Source: a virus
Length of the DNA: 20,896 nt
Virus record (IMG/VR): IMGVR_UViG_3300010354_003426
Coordinates: 1-20,896 of that record
Direction: 5' to 3' (one strand)
In this document: positions 6,705-13,287 of the stretch, piece after piece
Position numbering within the stretch: the stretch's first letter is position 1
Layout: each line of letters opens with the position of its first letter
The notes under the pieces: model-generated
Seen by the model: only the letters and a program-made list of their open reading frames with translations
What the model was told of the DNA's origin: nothing
Databases searched by the model: none
Position numbers and translations under genes: made by a program

Positions 6705-7364
6705 ATGGCACATATTGTAGCTAACTTACCACCTGTCAAATGTTATGTGCGAAAAGAATTTCTCTATGATTTTGAAAAGGGGCATGGTGAGCTCGAGCCT
6801 TGTTGGTGGATATCTGTAAAGTCACTACGAGGTCAAGCATTTAGAATTGAGTGCTACCTCAACAACTATGGTGCATTATACGACAAACTCCCTCTTCATG
6901 CATACTGCTGGAAACCAATAGAAGGAAAACCACTACCTCTTGACTATCTTCAGTTGTGGGATAGCTTGTCGTATGATATTACTGTAATCAAAAAGGCACA
7001 ACTACAGTCGATGCGGTGTAAGTTTAAGCTGAAGGATGGTGGTTGGATGTATGGTGTGTATATGTTTACTGTCGACTCAGCACACCCAGATTTCAATGTC
7101 CTAGATACTGGATTCAGTGAAGATGTTGAAGATCACAAGTCGTATAATTTTGTTATGTGTGATAATGGACAGTTTGCTGCACAGCCTAATAACAGGCTGT
7201 TGATCATGGAGCCAAGTAGCAATCCAAAGGAACTAAAGATACCTGATTTCAGGGTGGCTACAAAGCGGTGGTCTGTTGAGACGGACCCGAAGTGGGCTCT
7301 AGGAGCAACAAATACTGTCATGTATGAAAGTGATGATACTGTCAATGAACCTAAACAACTTTGA
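6705..7364 (+). CDS. Conserved T4-like phage protein of unknown function
   Basis: A 219-residue soluble protein with no signal peptide and no transmembrane segment. The opening (LPPVKCYVRKEFLYDFEKGHGEL) and the middle block (GALYDKLPLHAYCWKP ... LDYLQLWDSLSYDITVIKK) are sequences I recall from many T4-like marine and freshwater myoviruses, where the protein is annotated only as hypothetical. It is rich in aromatic residues (Trp/Tyr) and beta-type segments. It sits between nrdA and the FkbM-like methyltransferase gene, which starts within its last 41 bases. The function is unknown; its conserved nature suggests a core role. Confidence 0.8.
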   Translation: MAHIVANLPPVKCYVRKEFLYDFEKGHGELEPCWWISVKSLRGQAFRIECYLNNYGALYDKLPLHAYCWKPIEGKPLPLDYLQLWDSLSYDITVIKKAQLQSMRCKFKLKDGGWMYGVYMFTVDSAHPDFNVLDTGFSEDVEDHKSYNFVMCDNGQFAAQPNNRLLIMEPSSNPKELKIPDFRVATKRWSVETDPKWALGATNTVMYESDDTVNEPKQL

Positions 7365-8001
7365 AAAGCATATTGGCAAACTCGAGGCTTCATATGGTAA
7401 TGTTACACAGTGGTACTGGCCAGCACAGGACAAGTACACTTATGGGCTTATCATGGAAGATTGGGTCAAAGGATTACGACCAATACTAAAGGAGCACTTT
7501 CCAGAAGTTAAAGGAACTGTTATTCAGGCTGGTGGTAACTGTGGTGTGTATCCACTAGCATATACAGAATTATTTCAGCATGTGTATACATTTGAACCAG
7601 ATCCGTTAAACTTCTTTTGTCTTGCACTCAATTGTCAACTACCAAACATTACGAAATTCAATTGCGCACTTGGTGAAGGTCCGGGTTCTGTACAAATTAA
7701 GCAGATGGCATTAGATAACAGAGGAATGAATCGTGTCGAAGCAGTTGATCAACCAGGGATCCCAACAGTAGCAATTGACAGTTTTGGATTTAGTGATGTA
7801 AAGGTTATTCAGCTTGATCTTGAGGGATACGAACCACCAGCATTAAGAGGTGCGATCAAAACGATCAACAAACATCATCCGATGCTGATTCTTGAATGTG
7901 CTGATAACTATGATGACATTTATAATATTATTCAACCACTTGGTTACAAGCCGTTGGCTAAAATAACCAGACTTGACACTGTGTTTACCTATCAACCTTA
8001 A
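7324..8001 (+). CDS. FkbM-family SAM-dependent methyltransferase
   Basis: Up to 225 residues with a class I methyltransferase fold. Motif I is VIQAGGNCGVYPLAYTELF, followed by the acidic residue of motif II in YTFEPDPLNF; the block IQLDLEGYEPPALRGAIKTI and HHPMLILEC match the FkbM family (known motifs DVEGYE.AL.GA and P.L.LE). FkbM enzymes usually methylate sugar or polyketide hydroxyls. The first ATG (7324) overlaps the previous gene by 41 bases with no clear Shine-Dalgarno; ATG 7345 (starting MNLNNFEKHI) is an equally good start. Likely substrates are glycans of phage or host surface, or a modified nucleotide sugar, consistent with epimerase and glycosyltransferase genes at 13288-15244. Confidence 0.82.
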   Translation: MKVMILSMNLNNFEKHIGKLEASYGNVTQWYWPAQDKYTYGLIMEDWVKGLRPILKEHFPEVKGTVIQAGGNCGVYPLAYTELFQHVYTFEPDPLNFFCLALNCQLPNITKFNCALGEGPGSVQIKQMALDNRGMNRVEAVDQPGIPTVAIDSFGFSDVKVIQLDLEGYEPPALRGAIKTINKHHPMLILECADNYDDIYNIIQPLGYKPLAKITRLDTVFTYQP

Positions 8002-8010
8002 GGAGTATAC

Positions 8011-8976
8011 ATGAAAAAGTTTGCGATCCTGTTGTCTGCGTTTGTTGCGCTCTCAGCATCCTCACAAACAGTAAAGATTGACGGCTCTTCTACAGTGTTT
8101 CCAATCACTGAAGGAATTGCTGAAGACTTTCAAAAGAAAACCAAAGTTAAAGTTACAGTCGGTATTTCCGGTACTGGCGGTGGATTCAAAAAGTTTTGCA
8201 GAGGTGAGATAGATGTGCAGAATGCGTCACGTCCAATCCTCCAAAAAGAAATCGATGATTGCAAGGCAGCTGGCGTACAATACTATGAGCTGCCCGTTGC
8301 GTTTGATGCGCTGACTGTTGTGGTCAATCCTAAGAACGATTTTATCAAGCAGCTGACGATTGATGAGCTGAAGAAAATGTGGGAGCCAGCAGCGCAGGGT
8401 AAGATCACAATGTGGAATCAGATTAACCCTCAGTGGCCTGCTCGTCCTCTGAAGTTGTTTGGTGCTGGGTCTGACTCAGGCACGTTTGACTACTTTACCG
8501 AAGCAATTGTTGGTAAGTCTAAATCAAGCCGTGGTGACTTCACAGCTTCAGAAGACGACAACGTTCTTGTGCAGGGTGTGTCGTCGGATGTAGGATCTTT
8601 AGGATATTTTGGATATGCCTACTACGCAGAAAACACAAATAAGCTCAAGGCGGTGCTGATTGTTAACAAGGAAGGTAAGGCTGCCCCTCCTAGCGAACTG
8701 ACTGTAATGAACGGATCGTATAATCCCCTCAGCCGCCCAATTTTCATCTATGTTAACGCTAAGAGCTTAGACAAGGCGGAGGTTAAGGCGTTTGTGGAAT
8801 TCTACATGGCTCACGCTGCCAAAATTAGCAAAGAGGTTAAATACGTTCCCCTGCCTGATAAAGTGTACAAGGCAAACCTCGATCACATTAACAAGAAGAG
8901 GTTAGGAACAATTTTTGGTGGTAAGAACGAAGTGGGTCTTACCGTGGAAGAACTAACAAGGAGAGAAGCTAAATGA
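8011..8976 (+). CDS. pstS: PstS-like periplasmic phosphate-binding protein
   Basis: A 321-residue protein with a Sec signal peptide (MKKFAILLSAFVALSASS). The mature part starts with KIDGSSTVFPITEGIAEDF, the phosphate-binding GSSTVFP loop of PstS, followed by ISGTGGGFKKFCRGEID, NASRP and GAGSDSGTFDYFTEAI, all phosphate-site segments of the family. In cells PstS hands phosphate to the PstABC transporter; no pstABC gene is present, so the product would have to work with the host transporter. pstS is a known auxiliary metabolic gene of marine phages (e.g. cyanophages). AAGGAG (about 8000-8005) gives a good ribosome-binding site. Its stop overlaps the exported nuclease gene (ATGA 8973-8976), tying the two functions together. 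Confidence 0.94.
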   Translation: MKKFAILLSAFVALSASSQTVKIDGSSTVFPITEGIAEDFQKKTKVKVTVGISGTGGGFKKFCRGEIDVQNASRPILQKEIDDCKAAGVQYYELPVAFDALTVVVNPKNDFIKQLTIDELKKMWEPAAQGKITMWNQINPQWPARPLKLFGAGSDSGTFDYFTEAIVGKSKSSRGDFTASEDDNVLVQGVSSDVGSLGYFGYAYYAENTNKLKAVLIVNKEGKAAPPSELTVMNGSYNPLSRPIFIYVNAKSLDKAEVKAFVEFYMAHAAKISKEVKYVPLPDKVYKANLDHINKKRLGTIFGGKNEVGLTVEELTRREAK

Positions 8977-9410
8977 GGGTTATACTAACGCTAGTGCTTG
9001 CTTTTCTTGCTTCAACTGTGTACGCACAGCAACAGAAGCAGGGAGTGACATATGATGTCGTGTTAACACGTGTGATTGATGGGGATACGGTTGCATTCCA
9101 AGCACCGTGGCTTCCAGATCCCCTGAAGAAGGAACTGTCGATACGCGTTTTTGGTGTTGACACTCCAGAGAAAAGCTTTCGTGCTAAATGTCCTCAAGAA
9201 GACCAGCGAGGTCAGGCAGCAACTGCGTTCACCAAGCAGGTGATTGGTCAAAGTCAAAAACGTCAAATCATTTTAATGGACTGGGACAAGTATGGCGGTC
9301 GCGTACTTGGTGATGTGCTACTTGACGGAAAAAGTTTGAGAGCTCTGTTGATCCAGAATGGGTTTGCAAGGGAATATTATGGAGAGGCCAAAACAAGTTG
9401 GTGCAATTAA
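8973..9410 (+). CDS. Exported thermonuclease (staphylococcal nuclease-like)
   Basis: A 145-residue SNase-domain protein preceded by a Sec signal peptide (MRVILTLVLAFLASTVYA, cut near Ala18), so it acts in the periplasm or outside. The calcium- and phosphate-binding residues of the family are all visible: VIDGDTV (Asp36, Asp38), IRVFGVDTPE (Arg58, Asp63, Thr64, Glu66) and DKYGGRVLGD (Arg110), corresponding to the Arg35/Asp40/Thr41/Glu43/Arg87 set of staphylococcal nuclease. Two cysteines (CPQED, SWCN) could form a disulfide. It is coupled by ATGA to pstS. Plausible roles: freeing phosphate or nucleotides from external DNA, or destroying DNA of competing phages at the envelope. Confidence 0.93.
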   Translation: MRVILTLVLAFLASTVYAQQQKQGVTYDVVLTRVIDGDTVAFQAPWLPDPLKKELSIRVFGVDTPEKSFRAKCPQEDQRGQAATAFTKQVIGQSQKRQIILMDWDKYGGRVLGDVLLDGKSLRALLIQNGFAREYYGEAKTSWCN

Positions 9411-9427
9411 CCTAGAAAGGAAAACAA

Positions 9428-10051
9428 ATGATTAGTAAACTTCTTGCTGGTGTGGATAAGGGCTTAGCATACAAGCTCGTAGCATTCCACACATTCATTA
9501 TCGCTCTTAGCAACTGGCTCGTTACGTTCAAGTTCGAGTTGTTTGGTCACGTTCTAGCAGCAGCGGCATTTACATTCCCGCTCGTTGTTGTGGCAACCGA
9601 CCTTACTGTTCGAATGATTGGTAAAGAACTCGGACGCGCTGTTGTTGGTCTGAGTTTTATTCCAGCAATCATTGCTAGTATCCTAGTGATCTTGTGGTCT
9701 GGTGCACCTCAGCACGTTGCTCTGCGTATCGGCTTTGCTAGCGGGCTAGCATACCTGGTTAGCACGTTGCTTGATGTCTATGTGTTCCAATACTTCCGTG
9801 AGAAGTTCAATCAGTGGTGGATTGCTCCTACGCTGAGTAGTGTTGCAGCTACCGTGATTGACACATATACATTCTTTGGTGCAGCTTTCTGGAAGAACGT
9901 TGGAAGCAAGTTTGAGCACAACTGGACAGAAGTGGCAACAAACCACATTGTCGTTAAGATGGTTGTGAGCCTGCTGGTGATCCTCCCAGCGTATGGCGTG
10001 TTGTTGAACTTCCTGCAGAAGAAGATTGCTTTTGCTAATCCTACGAAATAG
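9428..10051 (+). CDS. yhhQ: YhhQ-type queuosine precursor (preQ0/preQ1) transporter
   Basis: A 207-residue polytopic membrane protein (about six hydrophobic segments) that I recognise as the YhhQ / COG1738 (VUT, DUF165) family, inner-membrane importers of 7-deazaguanine precursors. Similar blocks to E. coli YhhQ: FHTFIIALSNWLV, FTFPLVVVATDLTVRMIGKELGR, LDVYVFQYFREKFNQWWIAPT and YGVLLNFLQKK, at comparable positions and length (E. coli about 221). AAAGG at 9415-9419 lies upstream. Only 17 bases separate it from the nuclease gene, so no preQ1 riboswitch fits there. With the QueC-like gene at 11102-11869 it suggests phage interest in 7-deazaguanine nucleobases, for tRNA queuosine or for DNA modification. 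A terminator follows. Confidence 0.93.
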   Translation: MISKLLAGVDKGLAYKLVAFHTFIIALSNWLVTFKFELFGHVLAAAAFTFPLVVVATDLTVRMIGKELGRAVVGLSFIPAIIASILVILWSGAPQHVALRIGFASGLAYLVSTLLDVYVFQYFREKFNQWWIAPTLSSVAATVIDTYTFFGAAFWKNVGSKFEHNWTEVATNHIVVKMVVSLLVILPAYGVLLNFLQKKIAFANPTK

Positions 10052-10070
10052 CATGCGTTTGTGACTGGAT

Positions 10071-10097
10071 AAGGGGCAGCACTGCTGCCCCTTTCTT
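10071..10097 (+). terminator. Intrinsic terminator after yhhQ
   Basis: A GC-rich hairpin with stem AAGGGGCAG (10071-10079) and CTGCCCCTT (10085-10093), loop CACTG, followed by TCTT. It separates the pstS/nuclease/yhhQ block from nrdB. No clear promoter is visible in the 30 bases before nrdB, so nrdB may depend on read-through or on an unrecognised phage promoter. Confidence 0.85.
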
Positions 10098-10127
10098 ATT
10101 AACTTTAACAACAATGGCAAGGACGAC

Positions 10128-11120
10128 ATGAACGCGAAAAGAAAATTAAAACTATCTGACGAGAGAACATTTTTTAAGCCATTTACATATCCTTGGGCTT
10201 ATGATGCATGGCTGAAGCATGAGCAAAGCCATTGGCTTCATACAGAAGTGCCAATGCTTGAGGATGTTAAGGATTGGAAGAAGAGGCTGACAAAAGAAGA
10301 AAAGCAGTTTCTTACACACATCTTCCGTTTCTTTACACAAGGAGACATTGACGTTGCTGGTGGGTATGTTCGTAACTACTTACCGTACTTTCCTCAACCA
10401 GAGGTACGGATGATGTTGTGTGGATTTGCTGCGAGAGAGGCGCTGCACATTGCTGCCTACTCGCATTTGATCGAAACGCTTGGCCTGCCTGAGACAACAT
10501 ACAACGAGTTCTTAGAGTATGCAGAGATGCGAGAGAAGCACGATTATGTGCTCGATATCGCAACACAGAACTCATCACGTGAAAACACTGCTAAACATAT
10601 TGCTGTCTTCTCCGCGTTCACAGAAGGAATGCAACTGTTTAGTTCGTTTATCATGCTGCTGAACTTCCCACGTCAAGGTAAGATGAAGGGAATGGGTCAG
10701 ATTGTTACGTGGTCTGTTGTTGATGAGACAATGCATGCCGAATCAATGATCAAGCTGTTCCGTACATACGTACAGGAAAATCCGGAGATATGGACTGATG
10801 AGCTCAAGTCACAAATTTACACGATTGCTGAACGAATGGTTGTACTCGAAGACAGGTTTATTGACCTGGCATTTGGGATGGGCGCTATGGACGGTCTGGA
10901 CAGTAATGATGTTAAACAGTACATCCGCTATATTACAGATCGTCGCCTTATCTCTCTTGGTCTCAAGGGTATCATGAAGGTAAAGAAGAATCCGCTGCCG
11001 TGGGTCGAAGAGATGATCAACGCACCGATTCATACTAACTTCTTTGAGAATCGTGCCACAGACTATGCTCGTGGTGCAACGACTGGAACATGGGATGAGG
11101 TGTGGGGCAAGGCTGCATAA
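10128..11120 (+). CDS. nrdB: Class I ribonucleotide reductase, small subunit
   Basis: A 330-residue R2 protein, partner of NrdA. It holds the di-metal site and tyrosyl radical that start catalysis. Ligands visible in order: TQGDID (Asp73), REALHIAAY (Glu104, His107), EGMQLF (Glu166) and DETMHAES (Glu200, His203). The radical Tyr is kept: Tyr111 lies seven residues after Glu104, the same spacing as Tyr122 after Glu115 in E. coli NrdB. So this is a normal tyrosyl-radical R2 and not a tyrosine-less variant. Length is close to typical phage NrdB. AAGGA about 8 bases before the ATG serves as ribosome-binding site. The QueC-like frame starts within its last codons. Confidence 0.96.
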   Translation: MNAKRKLKLSDERTFFKPFTYPWAYDAWLKHEQSHWLHTEVPMLEDVKDWKKRLTKEEKQFLTHIFRFFTQGDIDVAGGYVRNYLPYFPQPEVRMMLCGFAAREALHIAAYSHLIETLGLPETTYNEFLEYAEMREKHDYVLDIATQNSSRENTAKHIAVFSAFTEGMQLFSSFIMLLNFPRQGKMKGMGQIVTWSVVDETMHAESMIKLFRTYVQENPEIWTDELKSQIYTIAERMVVLEDRFIDLAFGMGAMDGLDSNDVKQYIRYITDRRLISLGLKGIMKVKKNPLPWVEEMINAPIHTNFFENRATDYARGATTGTWDEVWGKAA

Positions 11121-11869
11121 GGATAGGAGCCGATAGTCGGGAGTTCGATCTAGACAAATCGTTTCCCGACTTCCCACCTGGCAACTTGTACATTGGGTTC
11201 ACAGGAGGAGTGGAGTCAACTATCCTGCTCCATATCCTCCTGGAGCGATATCCAAACCATAATATTATACCATGCACGTGGCGATTTGGCGACAGGCGCC
11301 TTCATGAGTGGGATCATGCTCGATCGATGTGTGAGCACTTGGGCATTGTTCATAACCACATAGAAGCTGGCTACCTTGAGAACAGTGCTGTTATTGCCAC
11401 CAAGCCACAGGAACCAGACAAATACTTTAACAAAGAAAACAAACTGTTTGTCAACTTTGTTGATAGTGATCCTACCTTTGTTGCTGGATTCTCTGGAAAG
11501 AACACAACACTGCTAGACCCAGAGAAAATTACACCAGAGGAGCAGCGTAAGTATGTCGTATGGTTCAAGGTGCATAGACCGTTTCTAACGTATGATAAGC
11601 ATCACATTGTAGATCTATACTACAAGATGGGTGTAGAGGATCTTCTTCCTTTTACACACACGTGTATACGTGCAATAGAGAAGCAAGAGATGTATGTAAG
11701 AGGTGTATCAACAAAGCATACACACTGTGGTAAGTGCTATGCGTGTATAGAACGACTAGAGGCGTTTGATCGCCTTGGAATCAATGATCCTGCTATATAC
11801 GATGGAGACTACGAAAGTCTCGTCCATAATGCAAGGAGGTATTATTATGGTCGATCTGTTGGAAGATGA
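11102..11869 (+). CDS. QueC-like PP-loop enzyme (7-cyano-7-deazaguanine synthase type)
   Basis: Up to 255 residues. The N-terminal PP-loop is FTGGVEST (residues 33-40), a variant of SGGxDS that binds ATP. The C-terminal part has Cys188 and a cluster HCGKCYACIERLEAF (Cys209, Cys212, Cys215), matching the zinc site and following 'C..R..GF' segment of QueC, with a longer gap after the first Cys (20 residues against 8 in E. coli). QueC turns 7-carboxy-7-deazaguanine into preQ0. The start is uncertain: GTG 11102 overlaps nrdB by 19 bases, while a strong Shine-Dalgarno-like AGGATAGGAG (11120-11129) has no in-frame start after it. The altered PP-loop and spacing leave room for a related amidating or thiolating PP-loop enzyme. 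Confidence 0.75.
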   Translation: MGQGCIRIGADSREFDLDKSFPDFPPGNLYIGFTGGVESTILLHILLERYPNHNIIPCTWRFGDRRLHEWDHARSMCEHLGIVHNHIEAGYLENSAVIATKPQEPDKYFNKENKLFVNFVDSDPTFVAGFSGKNTTLLDPEKITPEEQRKYVVWFKVHRPFLTYDKHHIVDLYYKMGVEDLLPFTHTCIRAIEKQEMYVRGVSTKHTHCGKCYACIERLEAFDRLGINDPAIYDGDYESLVHNARRYYYGRSVGR

Positions 11870-12032
11870 ACCACACATCTGCTTTGAATGTGACTCTGAA
11901 TTTGTAATTCACACACCTTTCGATGCTAATCAGCCCGTTTCGTTTTGTCCGTTCTGTGGTAGCGAGCTCGAGGATGTGGATGAAGAGTTTGATGATGAGG
12001 ACCAAGGTCGGTTGTTTGAGGATGAAGAGTGA
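11847..12032 (+). CDS. Acidic zinc-ribbon micro-protein
   Basis: I choose ATG 11847 because AAGGAGG (11832-11838) sits 8 bases upstream; a longer in-frame reading from 11766 lies inside the previous gene. The 61-residue product has CFEC (Cys12, Cys15) and CPFC (Cys34, Cys37), a two-knuckle zinc ribbon, followed by a very acidic tail (DVDEEFDDEDQGRLFEDEE). Such small zinc ribbons are common in T4-like phages and may contact RNA polymerase or other proteins through the acidic tail; no specific function can be assigned. It overlaps the QueC-like gene by 23 bases and the nuclease gene by 4 (GTGA). Confidence 0.75.
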   Translation: MVDLLEDEPHICFECDSEFVIHTPFDANQPVSFCPFCGSELEDVDEEFDDEDQGRLFEDEE

Positions 12033-12436
12033 CGTGGTTCTACAAGGGAGAACCATTCGAACAGCCAGCTGAACAACATTATGGGTTTGTGTACATTATC
12101 ACAAACCTAACAACAGAAAGGCGTTACATTGGTAAAAAGCTTTTCTGGTTCAAAAAGACCAAGACCGTTAAAGGAAAGAAGAAACGGTATTTGGCACCGT
12201 CCGATTGGAAGACATATTATGGCAGCTCACCAGCACTTGCAAAAGACATAGCTGAGTTGGGTGTTGACTTTTTCAAACGAGAGATTATAATCCTGTGTAG
12301 GAATAAGGGAGAATGTTCATATTACGAAGCGAAAGCTCAGTTTGACCGAGATGTTCTTCTTAATCCATCAATGTACTATAATGATTGGATAATTTGTCGA
12401 GTCCACAGGAAGCATGTTTATGAGAACCCGTCCTAA
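12029..12436 (+). CDS. GIY-YIG family endonuclease (Seg-like)
   Basis: 135 residues from a GTG start coupled to the preceding stop (GTGA 12029-12032) with GAGGATG upstream. The GIY-YIG core is GFVYIITNLTTERRYIGKK (residues 19-37: 'GFVY' for GIY and 'YIG'), followed by a Lys-rich insert and YYGSS plus a distal Glu (GECSYYEAKAQ), consistent with the catalytic Arg/Glu layout of the family. The protein is short and has no visible DNA-binding repeats at its end, as in small free-standing phage GIY-YIG nucleases. It could be a mobile (homing) endonuclease or a recruited phage nuclease; its coupled start argues for an integrated member of the operon. Confidence 0.82.
   Translation: MTWFYKGEPFEQPAEQHYGFVYIITNLTTERRYIGKKLFWFKKTKTVKGKKKRYLAPSDWKTYYGSSPALAKDIAELGVDFFKREIIILCRNKGECSYYEAKAQFDRDVLLNPSMYYNDWIICRVHRKHVYENPS
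12264..12291 (+). promoter_or_regulatory. Possible internal promoter inside the GIY-YIG gene
   Basis: TTGACT (12264-12269), 16-base spacer, TATAAT (12286-12291): 5 of 6 and 6 of 6 consensus matches. It would serve the small gene at 12420-12620. It is in coding sequence, so chance is possible, but it shares GTTGACTT with the intergenic promoters. Confidence 0.4.
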
Positions 12437-12620
12437 CCAGTTCGTCGTCAAGCCGAACTACACCCTATACAACCGCTTGAACAACGAATCTATTACTGGC
12501 GATTTGATCAATGAGGATGAAATCGAAGGTAAGAAGTTCTATGTTCTTCGTGTTGGCGCTCGTAAACTGAAGCTTGCTAAAGATGCGTACTCGCCAAAAA
12601 AGTCGGCTGTTATAATTTAA
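12420..12620 (+). CDS. Small phage protein of unknown function
   Basis: I place the start at ATG 12420, 7 bases after AGGAAG (12407-12412); ATG 12414 in the same frame is too close to that site. The 66-residue product (MRTRPNQFVVKPNYTLYNRL...) is basic with alternating hydrophobic residues suggesting a beta-rich fold (KKFYVLRVGARKLKLAKDAYSPKK). It overlaps the GIY-YIG gene by 17 bases. No family recognised. Confidence 0.6.
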   Translation: MRTRPNQFVVKPNYTLYNRLNNESITGDLINEDEIEGKKFYVLRVGARKLKLAKDAYSPKKSAVII

Positions 12621-12623
12621 CTG

Positions 12624-12652
12624 TTGACTTCACATTTGATACATGGTACATT
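12624..12652 (+). promoter_or_regulatory. Sigma-70-like promoter for the helix-turn-helix gene
   Basis: TTGACT (12624-12629), 17-base spacer, TACATT (12647-12652), in the 79-base gap between genes. The same pair of hexamers with the same spacing occurs at 15241-15269. It is placed about 40 bases before the ribosome-binding site AAGGAG (12687-12692) of the gene at 12700. Confidence 0.75.
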
Positions 12653-12699
12653 AATGAACCTCAATTGAGGCAACTTGAGTTTGAAAAGGAGATTTTATT

Positions 12700-12957
12700 A
12701 TGATGACTCAAAAGCAAAAGCTGCGTACTGCTCTGATCAATGGCGCTGAGCTGACCAGCAAGCAAATCCGTTCCCAGTTCAAGATCGCTTCGCCTACCAA
12801 GGTTGTAAGCCAACTGCGTCTGGAAGATGGATTCCCTGTGTATAGCAACGTTCGTGTTGATACCAAGGGCCGTGTGACCCATAAGTTCCGTCACGGCAAC
12901 CCCACCCGCCGTGTTATTGCTGCTGGCTATCGCGCCATCGCAATGGGTCTTGTCTAA
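12700..12957 (+). CDS. Small helix-turn-helix DNA-binding protein
   Basis: An 85-residue basic protein (ATG 12700; 12703 is an equally good start) with AAGGAG 7 bases upstream. The N-terminal half reads KLRTALINGAELTSKQIRSQFKIASPTKVVSQLRLEDGFPVYSN: a winged-helix pattern in which TSKQIRSQF is the first helix and SPTKVVSQLR the recognition helix. I recall similar small proteins in many T4-like phages. The C-terminal half is Arg-rich (GRVTHKFRHGNPTRRV). Codons are strikingly host-optimal (CGT, CTG, AAG, ACC, TCC) compared with neighbours, suggesting high expression. It has its own promoter and a UUCG terminator and is therefore probably transcribed alone. Role: likely abundant transcription regulator or nucleoid-type protein; target unknown. 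Confidence 0.78.
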   Translation: MMTQKQKLRTALINGAELTSKQIRSQFKIASPTKVVSQLRLEDGFPVYSNVRVDTKGRVTHKFRHGNPTRRVIAAGYRAIAMGLV

Positions 12958-12979
12958 TATTGGGAAATAGTTAGACAAT

Positions 12980-13003
12980 AAAGGGGACTTCGGTCCCCTT
13001 TTC
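12980..13003 (+). terminator. UUCG-loop intrinsic terminator
   Basis: Stem AAAGGGGAC (12980-12988) and GTCCCCTTT (12993-13001) closed by the very stable TTCG tetraloop and followed by T-rich TTC. It ends the stand-alone helix-turn-helix unit. Confidence 0.92.
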
Positions 13004-13019
13004 TTTGGAGTATACAATA

Positions 13020-13271
13020 ATGTTCGAAAAGCAACACTTGAAAGATCTTCTTCATAAGAATGTGATGAGTGTTACGTTTCTTAAACGTGATGGCACCGTG
13101 CGTCAAATGAAATGTACACTGCGCGAGGACCTCGTTGTTCCGCACGAGAAGAGTACGGAAAGAGTTAAACAACAGAACGATGATGTCCTTGCTGTGTGGG
13201 ATATAGATAAAAAGGCATGGAGATCGTTTAGATACGACTCTGTTCAGGGGTTCTTCCCTATCACGGATTAA
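13020..13271 (+). CDS. SH3-barrel (WYL_2-like) small phage protein
   Basis: The start is ATG 13020, with TTGGAG (13005-13010) 9 bases upstream; a TTG at 13005 in the same frame overlaps that site. The 83-residue product (VTFLKRDGTVRQMKCTLRED ... DVLAVWDIDKKAWRSFRYDSVQGF) matches what I recall of the WYL_2 / Sm-like SH3 beta-barrel family (formerly DUF2693), with the typical 'F.K.DGT.R.M.CTL' opening and 'V.D.....WRSFR.D.V' ending. These small proteins recur in T4-like phages; their function is unknown, though the fold is used in nucleic-acid and ligand sensing. It lies just after a terminator, so it may be read through or use a promoter I do not see. Confidence 0.78.
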   Translation: MFEKQHLKDLLHKNVMSVTFLKRDGTVRQMKCTLREDLVVPHEKSTERVKQQNDDVLAVWDIDKKAWRSFRYDSVQGFFPITD

Positions 13272-13287
13272 ACATAATGGGGTGGTT

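Noticed and set aside
9411-9427. preQ1 riboswitch before yhhQ
   Set aside because: Only 17 bases lie between the nuclease stop and the yhhQ start, and they read as a plain ribosome-binding site.
9737-9750. Palindrome GCTAGC-GG-GCTAGC
   Set aside because: It lies in the yhhQ coding sequence, is short and has no T-run or matching site elsewhere; likely chance.
12606-12615. TATAAT at the end of the gene at 12420
   Set aside because: No -35-like box lies 16-18 bases upstream; the TTGACT-17-TACATT pair just after it is the better promoter.
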